Assembly: GCF_011046555.1 (NCBI RefSeq)
Contig: NZ_CP049246.1
Span: 3,224,001-3,288,000 of the forward strand
Length of the DNA stretch: 64,000 nucleotides
Source: Sphingobacterium lactis
GTDB taxonomy: Bacteria > Bacteroidota > Bacteroidia > Sphingobacteriales > Sphingobacteriaceae
Reading direction: 5' to 3'
The notes below the pieces were generated by a model. That model worked only from the letters and a program-made list of their open reading frames with translations, made no database searches and was not told the origin of the DNA. Positions 35,810-43,861 of the stretch are shown one piece after another (the stretch's first letter is position 1; each line of letters starts with the position of its first letter). The translations under genes were made by a program, and so were the position numbers.

Positions 35810-37930
35810 TTATTTTTTGATTTTTAAAAAACTTGCGTTAATAGCCACTACAATGGTGCTTACACTCATCAGCACAGCACCCATAGCGGGACTTAAAACA
35901 AAATTCGGATAGAGTACGCCTGCCGCAAGCGGTATTGCCACCACGTTGTAGCCAACCGCCCATATCAGGTTCTGTACCATCTTTTTGTAGGTAAGTTTGC
36001 CGAAGTCAATCAGTTTGACCACATCCCTCGGGTCGCTGTCTACCAATATGATATCCGCTGTTTCGGCAGCCACGTCCGTACCGGAACCCACGGCAATGCC
36101 CACATCTGCCTGTGCCAGTGCAGGTGCATCATTTACACCATCACCAGTCATTGCTACGATTTCGCCTTTTGCCTGAAACTCCTTTACTTTCTCCTGCTTG
36201 TTGTGCGGAAGCACATTAGCCAAATACCCGTCCATACCCAATTTTCCGGCTACGGCAGCAGCAATCCTGTCGTTGTCCCCGGTGAGCAGAAAGGACTTGA
36301 TGCCCATTTTTTTGAGTTCCTCAATCGCCTGTGCCGAACCCTCACGGATGCTGTCTGCCAAAGTAATGATGCCGATTACCCGGTCATCAATGAGGACAAA
36401 GTTGACCGTTTCGGCTTCCTGATTGATTTCGCTTGGTATTTCCGGCAGGGAAAGGTGGTTTTCGGTGAAATAATTCGGGCCGCCAGCTACGACATTTTTC
36501 CCGTTCACAACACCTTTAACACCTATGCCCTGCATATAGCTGAAGTTTTCAGACTTCCATAAGGCAAGGCTCTTTTCTTTCAATGTAGCCATAATGCCTT
36601 TGGCGATATGGTGTTCCGAATTTTGCTGTACTGCGGCAGCATACTGGATAACCTCATCGGCATTATATTCGTCTGTTAACGGTATAACCTTTTCTACGGC
36701 ATGGGAACCTTTGGTGAGCGTTCCGGTCTTATCAAAAATGACGGTGGAAAGTTTTCGGGTGGTTTCAAATGCCGTACGGTTGCGGATGAGCAGGCCATTG
36801 GTCGCCGAAAGCGTTGTGGAAATGGCGACCACCAACGGGATAGCCACGCCCAATGCGTGCGGGCAGGCCGTTACCATTACCGTCACCATTCTTTCAAGCG
36901 CAAAGGCAATATCTCCACTGCTTGCATACCAATAGGCAAATGTGCCTATGCCCACGGCAATGGCAATAAAGGTGAGCCATTTGGCAACTTTGTCCGCAAG
37001 GTTCTGTGTATTAGACTTAGTAGCCTGCGCTTCCTGCACAAGATTGATAACCCTGTTCAGGTAGCTGTCTTTTCCCACGGCTGTTACCTTAACTTTCAGC
37101 GCACCATCGCCATTGATAGAGCCTGCGATGACCTTTCCGTCCTTTTCCTTTTTTACGGGAACACTTTCCCCGGTAAGCATACTCTCGTTGATATACGAAA
37201 GCCCCTCCAGTACCAATCCATCGGCTGGAATTTTTTCTCCCGGTTTTATGATAGCCGTTTCACCGCTTTGCAGGTCTTCGAGCTTTATCTTTACAGCTTC
37301 TCCGCCACGTTCCACGGTAACATCGTTGGGCAGCAAAGCCACCAATGACTGTAATGCCCGTGAAGCAGCCATTTGGGAACGCATTTCCAGCCAATGCCCT
37401 AACAGCATGATGTCAATTAGGGTTGCCAGTTCCCAAAAGAAGTCCATACCCTGCAAGCCAAATACAACGGCTACGGAATAAACATAGGCTACGGATATGG
37501 CAATGGCAACAAGTGTCATCATCCCTATGGCTTTGGCTTTCACCTCGCCAATCATTCCCTTTAGGAACGGTAAGCCTCCATAGCAATAAATCACCGTACC
37601 CAATGCCAGCAGCACATATTTATCGCCATTGAAAGCAAGGGAGAAACCCAACCATTGCTGTATCATGTGTGACAGGAGCAGGATAGGGATTGTAATGACA
37701 AGGCTTATCCAAAAACGTGTGAGGAAATCGCCTGTATGATGCCCCTCATGTTTATTAAAGTTTTCGTCAGCATGGCCATGTTGAGAATGCCCGGAATGCC
37801 CATGTCCTGATGTGTGTTCATGAGAAGCTGACGCACCGCCAACGGGAACCAATGCCATGCCACAGAGCGGGCATTTTCCCGGTTCGTCTTTTAGCACCTG
37901 TGGGTGCATAGGACACGTGTATTTATTCAT
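35810..37930 (-). CDS. copB: CopB-type (P1B-3) copper P-type ATPase
   Basis: A 706-residue heavy-metal ATPase. The N-terminus has a heavy-metal-binding module YTCPMHPQVLKDEPGKCPLCG (residues 4-24) and a His-rich stretch at 37-66. The transmembrane metal site is CPH at 356-358, the mark of the P1B-3 group, and the phosphorylated Asp400 is in DKTGT. The ATP-binding hinge MTGDGVNDAPAL lies near 618. P1B-3 pumps export Cu(II) or Cu(I) from the cytoplasm. It complements the CPC-type CopA at 40722, which belongs to another group. Co-transcribed with its neighbours. Confidence 0.93.
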   Translation of the reverse strand: MNKYTCPMHPQVLKDEPGKCPLCGMALVPVGGASASHEHTSGHGHSGHSQHGHADENFNKHEGHHTGDFLTRFWISLVITIPILLLSHMIQQWLGFSLAFNGDKYVLLALGTVIYCYGGLPFLKGMIGEVKAKAIGMMTLVAIAISVAYVYSVAVVFGLQGMDFFWELATLIDIMLLGHWLEMRSQMAASRALQSLVALLPNDVTVERGGEAVKIKLEDLQSGETAIIKPGEKIPADGLVLEGLSYINESMLTGESVPVKKEKDGKVIAGSINGDGALKVKVTAVGKDSYLNRVINLVQEAQATKSNTQNLADKVAKWLTFIAIAVGIGTFAYWYASSGDIAFALERMVTVMVTACPHALGVAIPLVVAISTTLSATNGLLIRNRTAFETTRKLSTVIFDKTGTLTKGSHAVEKVIPLTDEYNADEVIQYAAAVQQNSEHHIAKGIMATLKEKSLALWKSENFSYMQGIGVKGVVNGKNVVAGGPNYFTENHLSLPEIPSEINQEAETVNFVLIDDRVIGIITLADSIREGSAQAIEELKKMGIKSFLLTGDNDRIAAAVAGKLGMDGYLANVLPHNKQEKVKEFQAKGEIVAMTGDGVNDAPALAQADVGIAVGSGTDVAAETADIILVDSDPRDVVKLIDFGKLTYKKMVQNLIWAVGYNVVAIPLAAGVLYPNFVLSPAMGAVLMSVSTIVVAINASFLKIKK

Positions 37931-37944
37931 AATCGCATTAAATA

Positions 37945-38475
37945 TTATAGATTGTTAAGAATGAACTGAACCCTTTCTTCCGGTGGCAGCACAGGCACGT
38001 GTACAATCGGAAAAGACAGGGATTTATAAACTTCGATTATAAGAGAATGTATATGGCGTTGTTCACTTTCATTTTCGGTTCTCGCATAATCCTTTACAAG
38101 CGGGAGCCTGTCAAGTATAAATACTTTCTTATAATCAACATGCGCTAAAGCAGCATTCAGCAGGGCATCCGGTTCAAGCCTTAAAAAACGATAGTAGGCA
38201 AGGGCATCGGGTATAGCCCTATCCAAAAATACCGCTTCCTCCGGGTCGAGCTTTGCTTCCTGTTCAATCTGCATTTTCAGTACGCCTTGTTGAAATTCCA
38301 GCTTATTTTCCCTGATTTCCGCTACGGTCTTTCCGCCGATGCTCATCGTTTCTATGTAATGCCGGGCATGTTCTATGGCTGTATTATATCCTTTTTCAGC
38401 CAAGAGGTTCACAACCGTAGTTTTACCTGTTGATGGGCCTCCCGTAATGACATACCAATTTGTCCTGTTCTTCAT
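37945..38475 (-). CDS. P-loop ATPase, NadR/AAA_28-like
   Basis: A 176-residue P-loop protein with Walker A GGPSTGKTT (12-20) and further family features AIEHARHYIET (about 33-43) and VFLDRAIPDALAYYR (about 83-97). It resembles the small AAA_28/NadR-type kinases. The substrate is unknown. It sits in the copper block between the CopB-type ATPase and the small protein at 38494, which is an odd place for a nucleotide-handling enzyme. No metal-binding motif is visible. Confidence 0.8.
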   Translation of the reverse strand: MKNRTNWYVITGGPSTGKTTVVNLLAEKGYNTAIEHARHYIETMSIGGKTVAEIRENKLEFQQGVLKMQIEQEAKLDPEEAVFLDRAIPDALAYYRFLRLEPDALLNAALAHVDYKKVFILDRLPLVKDYARTENESEQRHIHSLIIEVYKSLSFPIVHVPVLPPEERVQFILNNL

Positions 38476-38493
38476 AACAAGGGGTTTTAAAAG

Positions 38494-38799
38494 TTATGTT
38501 GCACTTAATTTTTTTGCCATCTCATGGGTCATTTCTTCGGCATAAGCACCATAGGCATCAACAAGTACGCCTTTATTCTTACCATCATTGGACGATATGG
38601 CATAAATCACGGCATTGTTATCAGGACTGCTGTCGAGGCTTTCAAACCTATGGGTTTCCGTAACCGTAAAATCCTCCGGTTTTAGTTTCAGGCTCCTTGA
38701 CGCACAGAACAGGCAGTCCGGCAACAGACTAAAGTCCATACTGTATCCACGCTGTCTTAGGTCTTTAAGCGCCTGCACCATGTCATTGTACTGTACCAT
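38494..38799 (-). CDS. Small protein of the family labelled PRPP synthetase
   Basis: A 101-residue soluble protein. Many Bacteroidota carry relatives labelled phosphoribosylpyrophosphate synthetase, but at 101 residues it has no PRPP-binding loop or kinase motif and cannot be the true enzyme. Conserved parts are LKDLRQRGYSMDFSL, PEDFTVTETHRFE, NNAVIYAISS and GVLVDAYGAYAEEM. A CLFC pair at 29-32 could bind metal. Translated just before the AAA_28-like gene (18 bases). Function unknown. Confidence 0.65.
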   Translation of the reverse strand: MVQYNDMVQALKDLRQRGYSMDFSLLPDCLFCASRSLKLKPEDFTVTETHRFESLDSSPDNNAVIYAISSNDGKNKGVLVDAYGAYAEEMTHEMAKKLSAT

Positions 38800-38813
38800 A
38801 GCTTTCAGACCTG

Positions 38814-39689
38814 TTATTTAATGGTTTCGACCGTACTGCCGCAGGTAAGCATCTGTGAGCCGTAATATGGGTTTTTAACAGCATTCTCTTTACTTAGCCA
38901 ATTGGCTCCCTTACCTCCGTTGTACATAGGGCAGTGCTGGTAATAAACGGGAGTATCCTGTTTAGACACTTTGGCCAGTGTGTAGATGCTTCCCGAAAGT
39001 GCCGCAAAAGCACTTCTTTGTTTTGCAACATCTTTTGATTTTGAAATGCTTTCCGCATTGGCCGTCAAGTCCTGCATCACTTTCATCCAAGCCGTATGTT
39101 CCTCTGCCGATAGCTTATTCATATCGACTGCTTTAAGGGATGCAGCCAATTCAGCGGCTTTGGCAGATGCGGTCGCCGCATCGGTTTTTATCAAAGCATC
39201 TTTCACTGAAAAGTAGTTGTCAAATACAGCCTTTAGCTGTGATTGGTTTTGGGCTGCATCTTTGTTAGCTGCCATTTGACTATGGTCGTGATTGCCATGT
39301 CCGGCATTCATGTCCATTCCCGCCTCCTTGTTTTTGGCAACCGTCTTCACTGGTCTATCATACTGGCAGCAACCAGCCAGTTTAGCATATACGTCATCCG
39401 GCGCACGGAACTTCTCACTGTCATAACCAGCCAAAGCGATACGTTTCAGGATTTCATCCTGATTTGTTTTGTCGCCGTCATAGGTGAGCGTAGCCATCTT
39501 GGTATCTTTGTTCCAGTCCACACTGGCTACCTTTTTTACGTTACCTGCCTTTTCGATGGTGGTTTTGCATATACCACAATTGCCGTAAATCTTTACGGTT
39601 TCTGTTTTCGCATTCTTGATTTGTGCGAAGCCGTTTATTGATGATAGTAATACGGCGATTACCATCACTATTTTTGATAATGATTTCAT
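38814..39689 (-). CDS. Exported HMA-DUF3347 fusion protein
   Basis: A 291-residue secreted protein with signal peptide to about residue 23 (INGFAQ). An HMA-type domain follows at 30-100 with its metal site GNCGICKTT (Cys38, Cys41), then a His/Met-rich linker (MDMNAGHGNHDHSQM) and a DUF3347 domain ending YYQHCPMYNGGKGANW and NPYYGSQMLTCG. It shares the DUF3347 part with the gene at 35138. Would gather copper in the periplasm and may pass it to the oxidase or an efflux pump. Ends 14 bases before the small gene at 38494-38799. Confidence 0.85.
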   Translation of the reverse strand: MKSLSKIVMVIAVLLSSINGFAQIKNAKTETVKIYGNCGICKTTIEKAGNVKKVASVDWNKDTKMATLTYDGDKTNQDEILKRIALAGYDSEKFRAPDDVYAKLAGCCQYDRPVKTVAKNKEAGMDMNAGHGNHDHSQMAANKDAAQNQSQLKAVFDNYFSVKDALIKTDAATASAKAAELAASLKAVDMNKLSAEEHTAWMKVMQDLTANAESISKSKDVAKQRSAFAALSGSIYTLAKVSKQDTPVYYQHCPMYNGGKGANWLSKENAVKNPYYGSQMLTCGSTVETIK

Positions 39690-39826
39690 AATAATTACAT
39701 TTTGAGAAACGGGGGATTGATAAACCCATTTCTGTTTTAAATTTTAAATAAATGATACAAATAGGGGATTTGCAAAAGCCGGAACAGCTTCTGACAGGAC
39801 ATACCTATGGCTATCAGGCCATAGTT

Positions 39827-40213
39827 TTAGCTTATTTTAGGCGGTAGCCAAATGGAGAAAAAGCCCGAAGAATAGTAGGCTTCTTTGAAACCGAATTTTT
39901 GCTTTTTAGCTGCTGCTAAGTGATTTTTTGCCTTTAATTCGATTACGGTTGGGACATTTAGGGAAGTGGTTGAAGCACCGCACCTGCAAGAGCTGTGGGA
40001 ACAACCGCCCCCGCATTTGTCACTTTTGCATTTTTTACAGGATTTGCTCTTGCAACCTTTTTTATGTTCTGATTTTTTGGATTTCTCCTTTGAGCAGAAA
40101 GACTGCTCGGTCTTTGTTGAATTTTTGGAACAGGCATAGCTCTGACTTGGCATCATAAAGAAAACCAAACAGAACAATGTCAAAATGCCTATATGTATTC
40201 TATAATTTTTCAA
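39827..40213 (-). CDS. Small exported Cys/Lys-rich protein
   Basis: A 128-residue exported protein with signal peptide to about residue 27 (QSYA). The middle (about 38-83) is packed with Cys, Lys and Ser (KKGCKSKSCKKCKSDKCGGG), as in metallothionein-like metal scavengers. The C-terminus, FFSIWLPPKIS, resembles that of the protein at 52898-53236 (GGIWQPPKINA). I know no family for it. It lies in the copper block after copZ, and is a likely periplasmic copper-binding protein. Confidence 0.7.
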   Translation of the reverse strand: MKNYRIHIGILTLFCLVFFMMPSQSYACSKNSTKTEQSFCSKEKSKKSEHKKGCKSKSCKKCKSDKCGGGCSHSSCRCGASTTSLNVPTVIELKAKNHLAAAKKQKFGFKEAYYSSGFFSIWLPPKIS

Positions 40214-40328
40214 CGCAACAAAGTTACAAATTAGATTGGTTTTTTTTATATCGTTTTACGTTTTTTTTGCTATATGGAAAAATAATGCCATATACGCAAT
40301 AACCTATCGCCTTTTTTCAGAATTGATA

Positions 40329-40385
40329 AAATGCCCTTTTTCATCAACCCAACCTCATGGAAATTCGGTCGGAAAAAGGGCATTT
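40329..40385 (-). terminator. Long inverted repeat after copZ
   Basis: Perfect 14-base arms AAATGCCCTTTTTC / GAAAAAGGGCATTT separated by 29 bases, starting 15 bases past the copZ stop on the minus strand. Probably a terminator separating copA-copZ from the downstream copper genes, though the loop is long. Confidence 0.6.
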
Positions 40386-40400
40386 CAAAAAGGTGCTGGC

Positions 40401-40622
40401 TTAGGCATCCAAAGGTTCTATTTTGAAGCCTGCCTTTTGCACGGTCGATATTACTTCCTGCTCGGTAATGCCCTCGGACTTCACGGTAAGTACCTTGTCC
40501 TTGTTGGCCGTGTCCACTTCCCAATGGCAGATGCCCTCTGCCTTGTCCAAGTGCGGCTTTACAGATGCGATACAACCGCCGCAATTGATGTTCGTCTTGA
40601 ATTGAAATTGTTTATTTTCCAT
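40401..40622 (-). CDS. copZ: Copper chaperone, CopZ-like HMA protein
   Basis: A 73-residue single HMA domain. The metal site is NCGGC (Cys14 and Cys17) in KTNINCGGCIASVKP, slightly unlike the usual GMTCxxC. Such proteins carry Cu(I) to CopA and to regulators in the cytoplasm. It follows the CopA ATPase by 99 bases on the same strand and ends in a clear inverted repeat. Confidence 0.88.
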   Translation of the reverse strand: MENKQFQFKTNINCGGCIASVKPHLDKAEGICHWEVDTANKDKVLTVKSEGITEQEVISTVQKAGFKIEPLDA

Positions 40623-40721
40623 TGTTTACAAATTTTAGAGTTATCTGATAATGCAAATTTCCGTACTATTCAGTTAGTTATTGTTGTGTAATTTCTTGTT
40701 TGATTTGTGAGATTTACTGTT

Positions 40722-43139
40722 TTATTTCTTCCACTTCAACCGCAGGCTGTTACTGACCACGCTCACGCTGCTCAATGCCATTGCCGCACCCGCAATCATC
40801 GGGTTGAGCAGGAAGCCGTTAACAGGGTAAAGGATGCCTGCCGCTACCGGAATGCCGATTACGTTGTAGATAAACGCCCAGAACAGGTTTTGCTTGATGG
40901 TGGCTACGGTCTGTTTGGACAAGCGTATTGCCTGCGGTATCTTGGTCAGGTCGGACGAAATGATGGTCATTTTGGCGACGTCCATTGCAATGTCCGAACC
41001 TTTGCCCATTGCTATACTCACATCGGCTGTTGCCAAAGCGGTACTGTCATTGATACCGTCCCCAACCATTGCCACTACTTTACCTTTACTTTGTAACTCT
41101 TTTACAAAATCGGCTTTGTGCTGTGGCAATACTTCTGCTTTGTAATGCTTAATGCCTGTTTGCTCTGCAATGGCTTTGGCAGTAGCTTCATTATCTCCGG
41201 TTAGCATATACAGGTCGATGCCCATATCCTGCATTTCTTTGATAGCCTGTACAGATGTTTCTTTAATCTTGTCTGATATGGCTAATACGGAAAGTGCCTG
41301 TTTGCTGTCGGCAAACCAAATAACAGTTTTCGATTGTTTGCCCCATTCATCAGTTTGATTTTGTAATTGTTCCGCAATACTGATGTTGTTTTCTCTCAAT
41401 AGTTTTTTATTGCCTACAAAATAGGTTTCGTTATTATGATTGGCTTTTGCTCCTTTACCTGTGATACTGTCAAATTGTGTTAAAGTTGTGGTTGTTGCTC
41501 CATCCAAGTGTTTTACCACCGCTTCTGCCAATGGGTGTTCGGATTGCTTTTCAATGTTTAATAAAATGTCTTTGGTCGCATCATCATTATTCAGCCATTG
41601 AACGCCTGTTACCTCTGGTCTTCCCTCGGTAATTGTTCCTGTTTTATCTAAAATAATGGCATCAACTTTTTTCGCTAATTCCAAACTTTCGGCATCTTTT
41701 ATCAAAATACCGTTTTCAGCACCTTTACCAACTCCAACCATTATAGCCGTAGGTGTCGCCAATCCCAAAGCACAAGGACAGGCAATAACCAATACCGTAA
41801 CTGCTGCCAATAGACCCTGAACAACCCCATTATCGCCACCCAAGATGAACCATAATATAAATGTAAGGATAGCGATACCTATCACAACCGGAACAAAAAT
41901 ACCAGCAATCTTATCTACCAACTTTTGTACGGGAGCCTTGCTTCCCTGTGCGTCCTGCACCATTTTGATGATATGAGCAAGCATTGTTTCTTTGCCTACC
42001 TTAACGGCTTTAAATTGGAAACTTCCTTTTTGGTTAATCGTTCCTGCAAATACTTTTTCGTTTTCGTTTTTCAATACAGGTACAGGTTCTCCGCTCAACA
42101 TACTTTCATCCACGTAAGAATTGCCTGAAGTTACCATACCGTCCACCGCAATTTTTTCGCCCGGCTTTACAAGAATAACATCGCCTGCGTTTACATCCTC
42201 AATAGCGGTCTGTTTTTCCGTTCCGTCCGTTTGTATCACGATGACGGTTTTCGGCTGCAACCCCATTAACTTTTTAATAGCTGAAGATGTATTGCCTTTG
42301 GCTTTTTCTTCCAACAGCTTCCCTAACAGAATGAATGCAATAATAACAGCCGCTGCTTCAAAATATACGTGGGCGTGTAATCCTCTTTGATGCCAAAAGT
42401 CGGCAAACAACATATTGAATACACTGAACAGATAGGCGATACCTGTACTCAATGCTACCAATGTATCCATATTGGCTGAACGATGTTTTGTCTGCTTCCA
42501 GGCATTGATAAAAAAATCCCTGCCCAACCACAATACAACAGGTGTAGAAAATACCCACATAATTTGATTGGCATAAGGTATATCCATAAATAACATACCT
42601 ATCACTACTACCGGAAGAGAAAGTATAACCGCCCAAATGGTTTTAGTTTTTAGTTTTTGAAACTTTTGAGTGTGGATGGCTTCTAATGTTTCCTGCTGAT
42701 TAGTTTCATCTTCAATCAACAAATCGTAACCGATGGACTGTATCGCCTTTTGCAATTTTGAAGCATCAGTTATATTGGGCAGGTACTCAACGGTAAGATT
42801 TCCCGTGGCAAAGTTTACAGAAGCGTTTACTACACCTGGTTCGTATTTAACGATGCTTTCAGCACTGCCCGCACAAGAAGCACAGGTCATACCCAAAACA
42901 GGAAAGGTGTTTTTTACAGTAGAAACGCCATAACCCAAATCTTTAATTACTTTTACCGCTTCGCCTACAACTTCTGTATTATTTACTGTAATGGCTGCCC
43001 TGCGGTTATTCAGTTCTACTTTGTGGGTTTCTATGCCTTTTACCTGTGCCAATCCTTTTTCAACGATTAATGCACAATGCTCGCTTTCTACATCTTCCAA
43101 CGGAAGATAGATGATTTCTTTATTTTTATTTGTTGCCAT
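40722..43139 (-). CDS. copA: CopA-type (P1B-1) copper P-type ATPase
   Basis: An 805-residue ATPase. Residues 1-75 form an HMA-like module that has lost its CxxC (single Cys22 in SEHCALIVEKG). A normal HMA domain follows with GMTCASC at 83-89. The membrane metal site is CPC at 454-456 and the phosphorylated Asp498 lies in DKTGT; VGDGINDSTALA is the hinge. It exports Cu(I) from the cytoplasm. The AraC-type regulator lies 88 bases upstream, and copZ downstream, so regulator, pump and chaperone form a core copper unit. Confidence 0.94.
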   Translation of the reverse strand: MATNKNKEIIYLPLEDVESEHCALIVEKGLAQVKGIETHKVELNNRRAAITVNNTEVVGEAVKVIKDLGYGVSTVKNTFPVLGMTCASCAGSAESIVKYEPGVVNASVNFATGNLTVEYLPNITDASKLQKAIQSIGYDLLIEDETNQQETLEAIHTQKFQKLKTKTIWAVILSLPVVVIGMLFMDIPYANQIMWVFSTPVVLWLGRDFFINAWKQTKHRSANMDTLVALSTGIAYLFSVFNMLFADFWHQRGLHAHVYFEAAAVIIAFILLGKLLEEKAKGNTSSAIKKLMGLQPKTVIVIQTDGTEKQTAIEDVNAGDVILVKPGEKIAVDGMVTSGNSYVDESMLSGEPVPVLKNENEKVFAGTINQKGSFQFKAVKVGKETMLAHIIKMVQDAQGSKAPVQKLVDKIAGIFVPVVIGIAILTFILWFILGGDNGVVQGLLAAVTVLVIACPCALGLATPTAIMVGVGKGAENGILIKDAESLELAKKVDAIILDKTGTITEGRPEVTGVQWLNNDDATKDILLNIEKQSEHPLAEAVVKHLDGATTTTLTQFDSITGKGAKANHNNETYFVGNKKLLRENNISIAEQLQNQTDEWGKQSKTVIWFADSKQALSVLAISDKIKETSVQAIKEMQDMGIDLYMLTGDNEATAKAIAEQTGIKHYKAEVLPQHKADFVKELQSKGKVVAMVGDGINDSTALATADVSIAMGKGSDIAMDVAKMTIISSDLTKIPQAIRLSKQTVATIKQNLFWAFIYNVIGIPVAAGILYPVNGFLLNPMIAGAAMALSSVSVVSNSLRLKWKK

Positions 43140-43227
43140 TTTCGCTTGCTTTAATTAACAATACAAAATTGGCGATAATATGGATGGGAATTATTGTGGA
43201 ATTATGGAATGGATTTGTAAGATTTAC

Positions 43228-43791
43228 TTAGACCTTATCCAAAGGTTTTCTTTTATCATCCCGTATTTGCTTGAAATAGCTCGGTGTCAGTCCTGTTACT
43301 TTTTTGAATTGGTTGCTTAAATAAGCTACACTCGAATAGTTCAGACGAAAAGCAATTTCACTCAAAGACAGTTCATCATATACCAATAGCTCTTTTACCT
43401 TTTCTATTTTTTGGGCTATAAAGTATTTTTCAATGGTAGTACCCTCTATCTCCGAAAACAGGTTGGATAAATAATTATAATCGTGGTGTAATTGACTACT
43501 TAACACATCTGAAAGATTGGTTTTGGCATCGTTGTTTTGATGATGAACCAACTCAATAATTATATTCTTTATTTTTTCGATAATTCTACTTTTCTTATCA
43601 TCAATGAGTTCAAACCCTAATAAAACTAAGGCTTTATCCAATTTATTTTTTTCTTCGGCTGTAGGTTCTTTGCTAAGTACTACTTCTCCAAGTTTTATGT
43701 TCTTTACGTTTAAACCCAACTTGTCCAATTCATTTTGTACCACCATAATACAGCGGTTGCAAACCATATTTTTTATAAAGAGTATATTCAT
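43228..43791 (-). CDS. AraC-family regulator with metal-binding HMA-like N-terminus
   Basis: A 187-residue regulator. The N-terminus, MNILFIKNMVCNRCIMVVQN, carries an HMA-type CxxC at 11-14 and a fold of about 65 residues; residues 90-187 are an AraC-type double helix-turn-helix (LSLSEIAFRLNYSSVAYLSN, KKVTGLTPSYFKQIR). The arrangement suggests a copper sensor that reads metal through the HMA part. It lies directly upstream of copA in the same direction, so copA, copZ and the copper genes are the obvious targets. This is inference from neighbours and domain content. Confidence 0.85.
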   Translation of the reverse strand: MNILFIKNMVCNRCIMVVQNELDKLGLNVKNIKLGEVVLSKEPTAEEKNKLDKALVLLGFELIDDKKSRIIEKIKNIIIELVHHQNNDAKTNLSDVLSSQLHHDYNYLSNLFSEIEGTTIEKYFIAQKIEKVKELLVYDELSLSEIAFRLNYSSVAYLSNQFKKVTGLTPSYFKQIRDDKRKPLDKV

Positions 43792-43861
43792 TCCTTACTC
43801 ACATTTATATTCATATCAAACTAATGCACAAATTTACGATTTAAGTTGAACTGAACGTTGT

